A stretch of 64,000 bases of DNA. Origin: Nocardioides alkalitolerans (lineage in GTDB: Bacteria > Actinomycetota > Actinomycetes > Propionibacteriales > Nocardioidaceae). The notes under the pieces are model-generated. The model was not told where the DNA came from and did not search any database. It saw nothing but the letters and a program-made list of their open reading frames with translations. Location of the stretch: positions 3,005,501 through 3,069,500 of the forward strand of contig CP116227.1 of NCBI GenBank assembly GCA_038184435.1, read 5' to 3'. Made by a program: the position numbers and the translations under genes. Positions 22,798-30,697 of the stretch are shown piece after piece. Position 1 is the stretch's first letter. The number at the start of each line of letters is the position of its first letter.

Positions 22798-24120
22798 TCA
22801 GTGCGGGACGGGGACCCGCGGCGGGCGACCGAGCAGCCCGTCGACGCGACGAGCGGCGGTCAGGCCGCTCTCGATGGCGCCGTCGATGAAGCCGGCCCAG
22901 CCGTTGGCGTAGCCGGAGCCGGCCAGGTGCACCCGGCCCTCTGGCTCCTGCAGGGCCGCGAGCTGTCCCGTCAGCTGTCCGGGTCGTTGCATCGGCCAGG
23001 TCTCGCGCGCCAGGGGGTCGGCCACCCAGTCGTGGGCGGCAACCGCGAGGACCTCGAGGTCGGGCCGGTAGCGGTGCAGGGCCGCCTCGACGGACCGCAC
23101 GTCGGTGACGTCGAGGGCCGCGGCGCTGGGCCCGAAGGCGACGAGGTGGGAGGTTTTGGCGGCGTACTCGAGCGAACCGAAGGTGAGGGGCTCCGTCGGG
23201 TCGCCCAGGAAGACGAAGGGACGGTGCTCGCCGCGCACCTCGATCCAGACCTTGACGCCCGCCGTCGCCTGCCCCTCCCGGGCCGCCTGCTGCTTCGCGG
23301 GCGACAAGGGCGGCGCCACGTCCACCGAGCCGAGGACCCCCTGCGGGAGGGTCAGGACGACCTGCCGGGCGTGCACCTCCTCCCCCGACGCGAGGACGAC
23401 GCGGGCGCCGTCGTCGTCGTGCTCGACGCGCACGACCGTCGCACCGAGGACGATCTCAGCGGTGGTGTCCGCGACGATCGCGTCCACCAGGGCGGCGGTG
23501 CCGCCCACCAGCTTGTAGGTCCCGCAGACCTCGAGCAACCGGTTCCAGTCGCCACCGGCTGCGGCCCCCCAGCGGAGGGCCTGGGTGAGGGCGCCGTGCT
23601 CGATCGGGCCGTGGAAGTTGACGGCCCACATGCCCCGCACCAGGGCGTCCTCGACCTCCGGGAGGGTCAGCTCGTCGATGCGGTCGGCGATGGAGCGGCG
23701 GTCGAGCTCCGCCACCGCGTCCACGCCGGAGCCCAGCGGTCGCCACGGCAGGGGGAAGTGTGCGGTGGCGTCGGCGATGGTGCGCTGCATGCCCGGGTCG
23801 AGGAGTCCCCGGAACTCCTCGACCGAGCCGTGGTGGCGCTCCCCGCCGGCACGCCAGACGGCGGACTCCGGTGCCGGGCTGGCCACGACCTCCAGGCCGT
23901 AGCGCTGCATCTCCGCCCACACCATCGGCTGGGCCCAGTGCACCCACGTGCCACCGAGCTCGAGGCACCGGCCGAGGCGCGGCTCCACCAGGGTGCGTCC
24001 GCCCAGCCGGTCCCGTGCCTCTAGCACCGTGACGCCGTGGCCCCGCTGGCTCAGCTCCCGCGCTGCCGTCAGGCCGGCGAAGCCGCCGCCCACCACGACC
24101 ACGTCACGCACGTCGTCCAC
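22798..24120 (-). CDS. Flavin-containing monoamine oxidase-like enzyme
   Basis: A 440-residue FAD amine oxidase. The dinucleotide motif GGGFAG (11-16) is followed by VTVLEARDRLGGRT, and the C-terminal flavin segment reads GSGYANGWAGFIDGAIESGLTAARRV. The GTG at 24120 is chosen because GAGG stands 9 bases before it and the fold begins at once; an ATG further up would add about 86 residues of poor composition. It would oxidise a primary amine to the aldehyde with release of ammonia and peroxide. The divergent AraC-type gene next to it probably controls it. A copper amine oxidase is also encoded at 39532. Confidence 0.85.
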   Translation of the reverse strand: MDDVRDVVVVGGGFAGLTAARELSQRGHGVTVLEARDRLGGRTLVEPRLGRCLELGGTWVHWAQPMVWAEMQRYGLEVVASPAPESAVWRAGGERHHGSVEEFRGLLDPGMQRTIADATAHFPLPWRPLGSGVDAVAELDRRSIADRIDELTLPEVEDALVRGMWAVNFHGPIEHGALTQALRWGAAAGGDWNRLLEVCGTYKLVGGTAALVDAIVADTTAEIVLGATVVRVEHDDDGARVVLASGEEVHARQVVLTLPQGVLGSVDVAPPLSPAKQQAAREGQATAGVKVWIEVRGEHRPFVFLGDPTEPLTFGSLEYAAKTSHLVAFGPSAAALDVTDVRSVEAALHRYRPDLEVLAVAAHDWVADPLARETWPMQRPGQLTGQLAALQEPEGRVHLAGSGYANGWAGFIDGAIESGLTAARRVDGLLGRPPRVPVPH

Positions 24121-24225
24121 CTGCTGCCACCTCGCTGCTCCGCCCGCCGACCGACCCACCTCGGGTGGTCCGTGCCGGGCACAGGACGATTCTGGGGCCG
24201 CCGGCCGGCGCCGGTGTGGCATCCT

Positions 24226-24255
24226 GTGCACCAGGTGCCGCCATCGCGTGCACCA
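24226..24255. promoter_or_regulatory. Tandem direct repeats in the AraC/amine oxidase gap
   Basis: GTGCACCA occurs at 24226-24233 and again at 24248-24255, 22 bp start to start, i.e. two helical turns on the same face. The first copy lies within the palindrome GCACCAGGTGC (24228-24238). Tandem direct repeats of this spacing are the usual binding layout of AraC-family activators. Confidence 0.5.
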
Positions 24256-24283
24256 CGCCCGGCGTCCGTCCCGAGGTGCCCCC

Positions 24284-25222
24284 ATGCAGACGATCTCGAC
24301 CCAGCACGTGGACGAGCCGGCACGCTTCGACTTCTGGGTCTCCGAGATCGACCGGATCATGCCGATGTCCCTGGACACCCGGCCCGGCGTGACGCGGTCG
24401 TTCCACGGGCGGGCCAGCGTCCACGAGCTGGGTCCGATGCAGCTCAGCCGTCTGAGCGCCGGGCCGATGCGGGTCCGTCACAGCCGGCCCACCGACGACG
24501 GGTCCGACTGCTACAAGCTCATGCTCCAGCTCGCGGGCGAGGCGCGCGTCGACCACGCCGGCGCCACGAGGCGGCTCGCCGCGGGCAACCTCGTCCTGTG
24601 CGACACGTCCCGGCCCTACACCCTCACCTACGACGACGACTTCCTGGCCGCGGTCGTGCTCCTGCCGCGCCCCACCATCCACCTGCCGGCGCCGTCCCTG
24701 CAGCCCCTCATCGGTCGCCCCCTCACGGCCGACTCGATCACCGGCGCGGCCGTCGCCTCCCTGGTGCGCTCCCTCACCGAGGACGACCGGGGCGACGTCG
24801 GCGACCCCGCGGCCGCCCGGCTGGTCGACGGCACGCTCTCGCTGGTCACGGCGCTCCTCCTCGAGGAGATCGAGGCGGCGGGCCCACCGTCGGGTCCGGC
24901 GATGCTGCTGCGGGCCCGGGAGCACGTCGAGCGTCACCTCGCCGACCCGCGGCTCGCGCCCGACACGCTCGCGTCGGCGCTCGGCATCTCGCGCCGCTAC
25001 CTCTTCAAGGTCTTCGCGGAGGAGGGCACGACGGTGGCGGGCTGGATCCGCGACCGGCGGCTGGAGCGGTGCGCCCGCGACCTCGCCGACCCCGCGCTGG
25101 CCGGCCAGCCCATCGCGCTCGTCGGCGCCCGGTGGGGTCTCGGCGACCCGCGGCACCTGGCGCGCGTCTTCCGGGCGAGGTACGGCTGCACCCCGACGGA
25201 GTACCGCCGCGGCGTGCGCTGA
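24284..25222 (+). CDS. AraC family transcriptional regulator
   Basis: A 312-residue regulator. The N-terminal half (FHGRASVHELGPMQLSRLSAG, later LAAGNLVLCDTSRPY) matches the cupin-like AraC-binding domain found in FeaR-type regulators of aromatic amine use. The C-terminal AraC DNA-binding domain has two helix-turn-helix parts: LASALGISRRYLFKVFAEEG and VGARWGLGDPRHLARVFRARYG. It is divergent from the flavin amine oxidase gene and is best seen as its activator, answering to an amine or the derived aldehyde. The ATG at 24284 begins the fold directly; the open frame further upstream is antisense to the oxidase gene. Confidence 0.88.
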   Translation: MQTISTQHVDEPARFDFWVSEIDRIMPMSLDTRPGVTRSFHGRASVHELGPMQLSRLSAGPMRVRHSRPTDDGSDCYKLMLQLAGEARVDHAGATRRLAAGNLVLCDTSRPYTLTYDDDFLAAVVLLPRPTIHLPAPSLQPLIGRPLTADSITGAAVASLVRSLTEDDRGDVGDPAAARLVDGTLSLVTALLLEEIEAAGPPSGPAMLLRAREHVERHLADPRLAPDTLASALGISRRYLFKVFAEEGTTVAGWIRDRRLERCARDLADPALAGQPIALVGARWGLGDPRHLARVFRARYGCTPTEYRRGVR

Positions 25223-25302
25223 CACCCCACCACGCAGAACGACGCCGGCACCCGGTCCCGAGGGGGACGGGGCGCCGACGCCGGGGTCGGTACGACCGGG
25301 GT

Positions 25303-26283
25303 TCAGTACAGCTCGATGACCAGCCGGTCCGTCTTCGCCCGCGACACGCACAGGGCGATCTCGGTGCCCGCGGCCTTGTCCGCCGCGGAGATGCACTGGT
25401 CGCGGTGGTCGGCGACGCCCTCGAGCAGGCCCGAGACGCAGGACCCGCAGATCCCCTCGGTGCACGACTTGAAGACCTCGATGCCGTTGTCCTCGAGCAC
25501 CGAGAGGATCGACCGGTCGGCCGGCACCTCGAACTCCTCGCCGGTGTCGAGGGCGACGGTGAACGCGGTGTCGGCGCTCGTGTCGACCGCCTCGGCCACG
25601 AAGTGCTCGACGTGGACGGCGTCGGCGCCGACGACCGGGGACGCCACCGCGACGACCTGGTCCATGAACGGCGCGGGACCGCACGTGTAGACGTGCGCCC
25701 CGGCGGGGGCCTCCGCCACCGCCGCGCGCAGGACCTGCTCCTGCGTCGCCAGGTCGACCCCGACGTGCAGGCGCACGCGGTCGCGGAACCCGGCGCGCTC
25801 CTCCAGCAGCTCGCGGAACGCCATCTCCTCGCGCGAGCGCGCGAAGTAGTGCAGCGTGAACTCGCCACCCCGCTTGTCGAGGGCGTAGGCCATCGACAGC
25901 AGCGGCGTCACCCCGATCCCCCCGGCGACGAGCACGTGGTGGGTGGCGTCGGCCGCCAGGCCCAGGAGGTTGCGGGGCCGGCCGACCTGCAGGACGTCCC
26001 CGACCTGCAGCTCGTGCAGCGCCACCGAGCCGCCCCGCGAGGCGGGCTCGCGCTTGACCGCGATGAGGATGCTCGTGGACTCCTCCGGCGGGCTGCACAG
26101 CGAGTACTGCCGCAGGATCCCGGTGGGGCCCGTCACGTCGACGTGGGCACCCGCCTCGTAGCCCGCGAACGGCGCACCGTCGAGCTTCTCCAGGCGGAGC
26201 GTGCGCACCGCCGGCGTCTCGGCCACGATCTCCGCGACGCGCACCTCCTGGGTGCCGTCGGTCCGGGTGTCGGTCATCGTCAT
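25303..26283 (-). CDS. Oxygenase reductase component with FNR module and [2Fe-2S] ferredoxin (IacF-like)
   Basis: A 326-residue electron-transfer protein of the phthalate dioxygenase reductase type. The flavin motif RQYSLCSPP is near 89, the NAD-binding segment GGIGVTPLLSMAY near 148, and the C-terminal plant-type ferredoxin holds its cluster with C274, C279, C282 and C312. It passes NADH electrons to the Rieske oxygenase encoded three genes upstream. The first ATG overlaps the SDR stop (TGATG); a second ATG at 26277 has better spacing to AGG and may be the true start. It is the last gene of the minus-strand iac-like operon, in the position of iacF. Confidence 0.9.
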   Translation of the reverse strand: MTMTDTRTDGTQEVRVAEIVAETPAVRTLRLEKLDGAPFAGYEAGAHVDVTGPTGILRQYSLCSPPEESTSILIAVKREPASRGGSVALHELQVGDVLQVGRPRNLLGLAADATHHVLVAGGIGVTPLLSMAYALDKRGGEFTLHYFARSREEMAFRELLEERAGFRDRVRLHVGVDLATQEQVLRAAVAEAPAGAHVYTCGPAPFMDQVVAVASPVVGADAVHVEHFVAEAVDTSADTAFTVALDTGEEFEVPADRSILSVLEDNGIEVFKSCTEGICGSCVSGLLEGVADHRDQCISAADKAAGTEIALCVSRAKTDRLVIELY

Positions 26284-27014
26284 CACCTCACGTAGAGCCC
26301 GCCGTTGGCGTCCCAGCAGGCACCCGTCACCGAGGCCGCGCCCGGCGAGGCGAGCAGCGCGACCATCTCGGCGACGAAGCCCATGTCCCCGAGGCGCCCC
26401 ACGGGGATCGCCTTCAGGTAGGAGTCGAGGTCGTCCCCGACGATCGACCGCACCATCGGCGAGTCGAGCGGCCCCGGCGACACGGCGTTGACCGTGACTC
26501 CCCGACCGGCGAGCTCCCGGGCGAACACCTTCGTCGCCGAGAGGATCGCGCCCTTCGACGACGCGTAGTGCCCGCCCGTGGCGGTGCCGCCGTTCTGTGC
26601 GGCGAGGGACCCCATGTTGACGATGCGGCCGTAGCCGTTCGCCGCCATGTGCGCGCCGAACACCTGGCACGCCTGGAACGTGCCGCCGACGTTGACGGCC
26701 AGCACGGACTCGAGCTCCGCGGCCGTGATGTCCATGACGGGCCGCGCCTGGGTGCGGGCGGCGTTGTTGACGAGCACCCGTACGTCGCCGAGCTCGTCCA
26801 CCACAGCCGTGAGCAGCCGCTCGAGCGCGGCGCGGTCGGTGACGTCCACGGCGTAGGCGCGGGCCGTGGCGCCGTCGGTGTCCAGGTCCTCCGCGACCTG
26901 CTGCGCGGCCGCCGCGTCGACGTCGACGACCGCCACCGCGTGGCCCTGGGCGTGCAGGTGCCGCACGATGACCTCGCCGAGGCCGTGCCCGGCGCCGGTC
27001 ACCACGGCACTCAC
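26283..27014 (-). CDS. SDR family oxidoreductase (IacE-like)
   Basis: A 243-residue SDR beginning almost at the nucleotide motif (TGAGHGLG, 6-13); NNAA at 83-86, S136, Y150 and K154. The GTG start at 27014 overlaps the dioxygenase beta-subunit stop. In iac clusters the gene after the Rieske small subunit is the SDR iacE, and the order here is the same. It would oxidise a diol- or hydroxy-intermediate released by the oxygenase. The exact step in indole-acetate degradation is not settled, so the role is inferred from position. Confidence 0.88.
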   Translation of the reverse strand: MSAVVTGAGHGLGEVIVRHLHAQGHAVAVVDVDAAAAQQVAEDLDTDGATARAYAVDVTDRAALERLLTAVVDELGDVRVLVNNAARTQARPVMDITAAELESVLAVNVGGTFQACQVFGAHMAANGYGRIVNMGSLAAQNGGTATGGHYASSKGAILSATKVFARELAGRGVTVNAVSPGPLDSPMVRSIVGDDLDSYLKAIPVGRLGDMGFVAEMVALLASPGAASVTGACWDANGGLYVR

Positions 27015-27538
27015 AGCAGGAACCCGGCGGCCGGGGTGGCCGCGTCGGCGTCGACGAGCCGCACGACCTTGCGCACGAAGCGGTCCTCGGCGCGGTCGGC
27101 GCCGAGGCGGATGCGGTAGTCGACGTCGCCGGCCCACAGGTCGTGGGTGCCGCGCTTGAACGCCACGAGCACCTGCGCCGCGCGGAGGGAGACGACGGAG
27201 TCCTCGACACCGGTCACCACGAAGCGCGAGACCGTGCGAACCGTGACGGCGGCATCCACGGCGGCGATGGCGTGGCCCTCCGTCATGCGGGTGACCCGCA
27301 TGGCCCGCATCCGCTGGTCGTCGTAGACCATGTTGAGGATGTCGTCGAAGTCCTCGGCGTCACGCTCGATCGGGATCACGTAGATCGCGTCGTCGGCGTA
27401 GAGCGCCTGCCACGCGTCGTACTCCTTGCGGTCCAGCAGGTCCGCCTCGTGCCAGACGAGCTCGATCGCGCGGCGTACCCGCGGGTCGTCGATCGCCACG
27501 GCCGACCGGGCGGGTGCGGGGGTCAGGGTGTCAGTCAT
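27011..27538 (-). CDS. iacD: Aromatic ring-hydroxylating dioxygenase, beta subunit (IacD-like)
   Basis: A 175-residue small subunit of the NTF2-like fold with the family pattern LVWHEADLLDRKEYDAWQAL near 28, then DDAIYVIPIERD and NMVYDDQRMRAMRVTRM, and FVVTGVEDSVVSLRAAQVLVAFKRG. It has no cofactor and stabilises the alpha subunit. It overlaps the alpha gene by 8 bp and the SDR gene by 4 bp. The gene symbol rests on operon order (A-B-C-D-E-F) as recalled from Pseudomonas putida 1290, not on a search. Confidence 0.85.
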   Translation of the reverse strand: MTDTLTPAPARSAVAIDDPRVRRAIELVWHEADLLDRKEYDAWQALYADDAIYVIPIERDAEDFDDILNMVYDDQRMRAMRVTRMTEGHAIAAVDAAVTVRTVSRFVVTGVEDSVVSLRAAQVLVAFKRGTHDLWAGDVDYRIRLGADRAEDRFVRKVVRLVDADAATPAAGFLL

Positions 27539-28829
27539 CGCTCATCATCTGCTTCCAGTGGGCGTACGCCGCGCGCATGCCCGTCTCGTCGGTGATGTGG
27601 GAGGTGGCCCAGCCCTCGGGGCTCGGCTTCTCGCGGGCGAGACCGCGGTTGACCATGATCGGGAGCTCCGGGGCGCCGGCGGCACCGCGCTGCACGCGGT
27701 CCCAGCCCTCGGCGTCGTCGGGGGTGCCGAACCCGAAGGGGCCCTGGAAGTGCTCGTGCACCCGGAGCCGCTCGCGGTTCACCTCGTCGACGATCTCCGG
27801 CGGCCCGTCGGGGCCGATGGCGACGTGCTCGATCACGGTCTCGTCGACGCTGATCGGGCGCAGCGTGCGGAAGAACGCGCTCGAGAGCGAGACGTTGGGG
27901 AACAGGTTGAGGTTGAACCCCGTGCCGTGCATCGAGCGCACCAGCTTCCGGATCGCGGCGTCGTCGAGGCCGTGGCCGCGCAGGCGCTCCACGAGCGGGG
28001 CGAAGCGCGCCTGCAGCGGCTCGGTGCCGTCGTCGTCGTCGAGGTCGGAGTGCTCGGGCACCATCTGGCCCACACTGTGGCCGTTGCCCAGGTCGTGGGT
28101 GACCGCCTCGGGGTCGGTCATGAACGACATCATGTCGGCCGTCTCGGCGTCGACGGAGGCCATCCACGAGCGGTGCACGATCGGGAAGTGGTAGCCGTCG
28201 GTGGTGTTCTCCAGCTGGATCTTCCAGTTGCCCTTGAAGCGGAACTGGTGGGTGCCGAGCACCTTGATCGGGTAGCCGCCGCCCTGCTTCATGAAGCGGT
28301 CGATCCACGTCTTCACGTCACCGAGGAAGTCCTCCAGCGGCTCGATGTCGTCGGCCAGGGTCGCGAAGATCATCCCGCCGTAGGACTCGGTGCGGAGCTT
28401 CTTCAGCCCCATGCCCTCCTTCGACATGACACCCTCGTAGCCGTCGGGGTACGGGATGCCGCGCAGCTTGCCGTCCAGCCCGTAGGACCACGCGTGGTAG
28501 GGACACGTGAAGCCGTTGGCCTCCCCCGTCCGCTTCTCGCACACGCTCGCACCACGGTGGCGGCACCGGTTGACGAGGGTGTGCACCACGCCCTTGCGGT
28601 CGCGGCTGACGATCACGGGGTGGCGGCCGACGAAGGTCGACTTGAAGGAGCCCGGCTTGGGCAGCTCGGAGTCGTGGGCGACCCAGATCCACGTGGACTC
28701 GAAGATCTTGACCATCTCGAGCTCAAAGATCGCGGGGTCGGTGTAGACCCGGCCGGCGACGCGGTCCTCCTGGACGAGGTCGGCCGGCGCCACGTCGTAC
28801 ACGTTCTGCGGGGTCAGCTCAATGGTCAT
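27531..28829 (-). CDS. iacC: Rieske aromatic ring-hydroxylating dioxygenase, alpha subunit (IacC-like)
   Basis: A 432-residue catalytic subunit. The Rieske [2Fe-2S] centre is bound by C89, H91, C109 and H112 (CRHRGASVC, then CPYH). The mononuclear iron site shows N208, D211, H214 and H219 in NTTDGYHFPIVH. It inserts O2 into an aromatic ring with electrons from the reductase encoded downstream. Within an operon that also has an acyl-CoA dehydrogenase-like flavin oxygenase, an SDR and a reductase, it fits IacC, which acts on an oxidised indole-3-acetate intermediate on the way to catechol. Anthranilate or benzoate dioxygenases are alternatives but lack the flavin oxygenase neighbour. Confidence 0.88.
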   Translation of the reverse strand: MTIELTPQNVYDVAPADLVQEDRVAGRVYTDPAIFELEMVKIFESTWIWVAHDSELPKPGSFKSTFVGRHPVIVSRDRKGVVHTLVNRCRHRGASVCEKRTGEANGFTCPYHAWSYGLDGKLRGIPYPDGYEGVMSKEGMGLKKLRTESYGGMIFATLADDIEPLEDFLGDVKTWIDRFMKQGGGYPIKVLGTHQFRFKGNWKIQLENTTDGYHFPIVHRSWMASVDAETADMMSFMTDPEAVTHDLGNGHSVGQMVPEHSDLDDDDGTEPLQARFAPLVERLRGHGLDDAAIRKLVRSMHGTGFNLNLFPNVSLSSAFFRTLRPISVDETVIEHVAIGPDGPPEIVDEVNRERLRVHEHFQGPFGFGTPDDAEGWDRVQRGAAGAPELPIMVNRGLAREKPSPEGWATSHITDETGMRAAYAHWKQMMSDD

Positions 28830-28956
28830 CGCGGTCGTGCTCCTCGTTCGTGGCGCGGTGGGCGCGGGGCTCGTCGGGGTGCAGGAAGTCGGGGTAGATG
28901 CCGTCGTCCGCGAGGGTCTCCCGCAGGTACGACGCGGTCTCGGCGATGCGGCCCAT
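28819..28956 (-). CDS. Small 45-residue ORF coupled between IacB-like and Rieske alpha genes
   Basis: The ATG overlaps the stop of the upstream gene (TGATG), and the stop lies 11 bp inside the Rieske alpha gene. This gap-free fit on both sides suggests a real, translationally coupled gene. The protein starts MGRIAETASYLRETLADD and ends with a charged, His/Asp-rich tail (EEHDRDDH). No family is recognised. Three readings are possible: a small subunit of the oxygenase, a remnant of a gene at this point (iacI lies here in Pseudomonas), or a translated leader that sets expression of the alpha subunit. Confidence 0.6.
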   Translation of the reverse strand: MGRIAETASYLRETLADDGIYPDFLHPDEPRAHRATNEEHDRDDH

Positions 28957-29333
28957 CAGTAGCTCCGCGGGGTCAGCGGCCGACCCATGCGGGCCTCCAC
29001 CTTCATGAAGCGCCACAGCTGGTGGGTGCCGCCGACCCGGATCGTGCGCAGCAGGTTGCAGGCCGCCTTGACGACACCCTGGTCCGCGGCGTCGGCGAGC
29101 ACGTAGAAGGTCCACGGCCAGCCGTCGGACGGACCGACCATGTGGGCGTCGTCGTCGATGTCGGCGATGACGTCCAGGCCGGGGAGGTCGCGGAGCCCCG
29201 CGAGGAGCTCCAGCGTCGCCGTCCACACGTCACCGCTGGTCAGCTCGCCCGTGGGCAGGTCGAAGAAGTTCTGGTTGATGCCGAAGCAGAAGAGCACGCG
29301 GAGCGGCTCGGCGGGCGGGGACGAGGTCGTCAT
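28956..29333 (-). CDS. Small conserved-looking protein in IacB position
   Basis: A 125-residue soluble protein (MTTSSPPAEPLRVLFCFGINQNFFDLP) with GWPWTFYVLADAADQGVVKAACNLLR and TIRVGGTHQLWRFMKVEARMGRPL. The repeated betaalpha pattern may be a dimeric alpha-beta barrel, but no motif proves it. By order (directly after the flavin oxygenase, before the Rieske genes) it corresponds to IacB, a small protein of unknown function in iac clusters. I cannot confirm sequence similarity without alignment. It lies 45 bp after the oxygenase gene and overlaps the 45-codon ORF. Confidence 0.72.
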   Translation of the reverse strand: MTTSSPPAEPLRVLFCFGINQNFFDLPTGELTSGDVWTATLELLAGLRDLPGLDVIADIDDDAHMVGPSDGWPWTFYVLADAADQGVVKAACNLLRTIRVGGTHQLWRFMKVEARMGRPLTPRSY

Positions 29334-29378
29334 CGGGGTCTCCTCGGAGGGGGCGGCTCGGTCGGGGCTCGGTCGGGC

Positions 29379-30521
29379 TCAGGCGAAGCCGGGGACGGTC
29401 GGGGGCTGGCCGAGCAGCACGGAGCCGCCCGCGTCGTACCAGGACTGCCCGAGGAAGGCGTGCAGCTGCGGGACGCTCACGTCCTGGCGCATGACCTGGA
29501 GCGGGTGCTGGTTGTTGGAGGTCGCCGAGCCCGAGATGGCGCAGAGGTCGGCGACGACCCGCGCCGCGACGTCGGCCATGTGGGCCGCCGAGACGCGGAT
29601 GTCGGCGTGCTGCTCCGGGGACACCTCGTCCCCGGCGAGGACCGTCTGCCAGACCTGGTCGGCGACCTCGAGGAACCAGGCGCGGGCGGAGCGCAGCGCG
29701 GCGGTCGCGTGCGCGAACTGCGTGCGGTAGTAGGCCCGGGTGGCGAGCGGCGGAGCGCCGGTGATGCCGGTGCGGGACCCGGCCTCGCGCACGTACTCCA
29801 GCGCGGCCCCGGCGACACCGAGGGCGACGGCGGCGAAGACCTGGGCCTGGTAGCCGATCGCGGGGTAGCGGTGCAGGGGCTCGTCGATGTGGGAGGCGCC
29901 GCCGCGCACGAAGGTCCACTCGCGCGGCACCTCGACGTCCTCCACCACGACGTCGAACGACCCGGAGGCCTTCAGCCCCGTGACGTCCCACTCCTGGATG
30001 ATCCGGACCTGCTCGGGGCGCAGCACCACGGCCCGCGGCTTGCCGCCGCTCGACTCGTCACCGGGGATGCCGACGCCGATCCAGTCGGCGCCCATGCAGC
30101 CGCTCGCGAACTTCCACCGGCCGTTGACGATGTAGCCGTCGGCGGTCTCCTTCACGGGGTGGACCGGGAAGAGCCCGCCGGCGTAGGCCACGTCCGGGCC
30201 GTCGCGGTAGATCTCTGCCTGCGTCTCGAGGGGGAGGCTGCCGAGGTAGGTCAGCGCCGACCCGAAGGTGGCGACCCAGCCGGTCGAGCCGTCGACCGCC
30301 GCGATGCGCTCGATCATCTGGAGGAACTCGGCCGGCGGGACCGGCTCGCCACCGAACTGCTGGGGCGCCGAGGCCCGGTAGATGCCGAGCTCCTTGAGGC
30401 GGGCGACGAAGTCGCGCGGCACGTAGGACTGCGCGTGGAACTCGCCCCGGCGCTCGGCCAGCTCCGCGAGCACGGTGTCCCACGTGGCGGTGGGTCGGGC
30501 TGCGGTGAGGGTCATGGTCAT
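29379..30521 (-). CDS. iacA: Acyl-CoA dehydrogenase-like flavin monooxygenase (IacA-like)
   Basis: A 380-residue protein with acyl-CoA dehydrogenase fold but the marks of group D flavin monooxygenases: start segment PRDFVARLKELGIYRASAPQQFGG, then SGCMGADWIGVGIPG and VTGLKASGSFDV, with a C-terminal NNQHPLQVMRQD. Such enzymes hydroxylate aromatics with reduced flavin made by a separate reductase; a fitting reductase is encoded at 36224. IacA performs the first oxidation of indole-3-acetate. It is the first gene of the minus-strand operon, and its promoter carries the shared box and -10 arrangement. Alternative substrates (hydroxyphenylacetate, indole) cannot be excluded. Confidence 0.85.
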   Translation of the reverse strand: MTMTLTAARPTATWDTVLAELAERRGEFHAQSYVPRDFVARLKELGIYRASAPQQFGGEPVPPAEFLQMIERIAAVDGSTGWVATFGSALTYLGSLPLETQAEIYRDGPDVAYAGGLFPVHPVKETADGYIVNGRWKFASGCMGADWIGVGIPGDESSGGKPRAVVLRPEQVRIIQEWDVTGLKASGSFDVVVEDVEVPREWTFVRGGASHIDEPLHRYPAIGYQAQVFAAVALGVAGAALEYVREAGSRTGITGAPPLATRAYYRTQFAHATAALRSARAWFLEVADQVWQTVLAGDEVSPEQHADIRVSAAHMADVAARVVADLCAISGSATSNNQHPLQVMRQDVSVPQLHAFLGQSWYDAGGSVLLGQPPTVPGFA

Positions 30522-30590
30522 CTCCCTGCGGTCGAGGCGGCCGTCGTCGGCCGTGGGATCCGCCGTCCGGAGGGCCGGACGACGAGAACG

Positions 30591-30656
30591 ACGTTAGGAA
30601 CGTCACCCGGCCCGGCGACATTGGGAATGACCGGCCTCGCCTAGGGGAATCCCTCA
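30591..30656 (-). promoter_or_regulatory. Promoter of the iacA-F-like operon with tandem activator boxes
   Basis: On the minus strand: box 1 AGGGATTCCCCT (30643-30654, centre 30648.5), weaker box 2 GGTCATTCCCAA (30621-30632, centre 30626.5, 22 bp away), and a -10 hexamer TAACGT (30591-30596) in the context TTCCTAACGTCG. Box 1 centre to -10 start is 52.5 bp. The same layout recurs at three other promoters of this region. Confidence 0.65.
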
Positions 30657-30697
30657 GCGGCTCCTGTCGACCCTCCGCCAGCGCTTACCGTGGGCGG

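Noticed and set aside
25223..25302. Terminator between the AraC and reductase genes
   Set aside because: The gap has GC-rich self-complementary stretches, but no stem longer than five or six uninterrupted pairs could be set out by hand.
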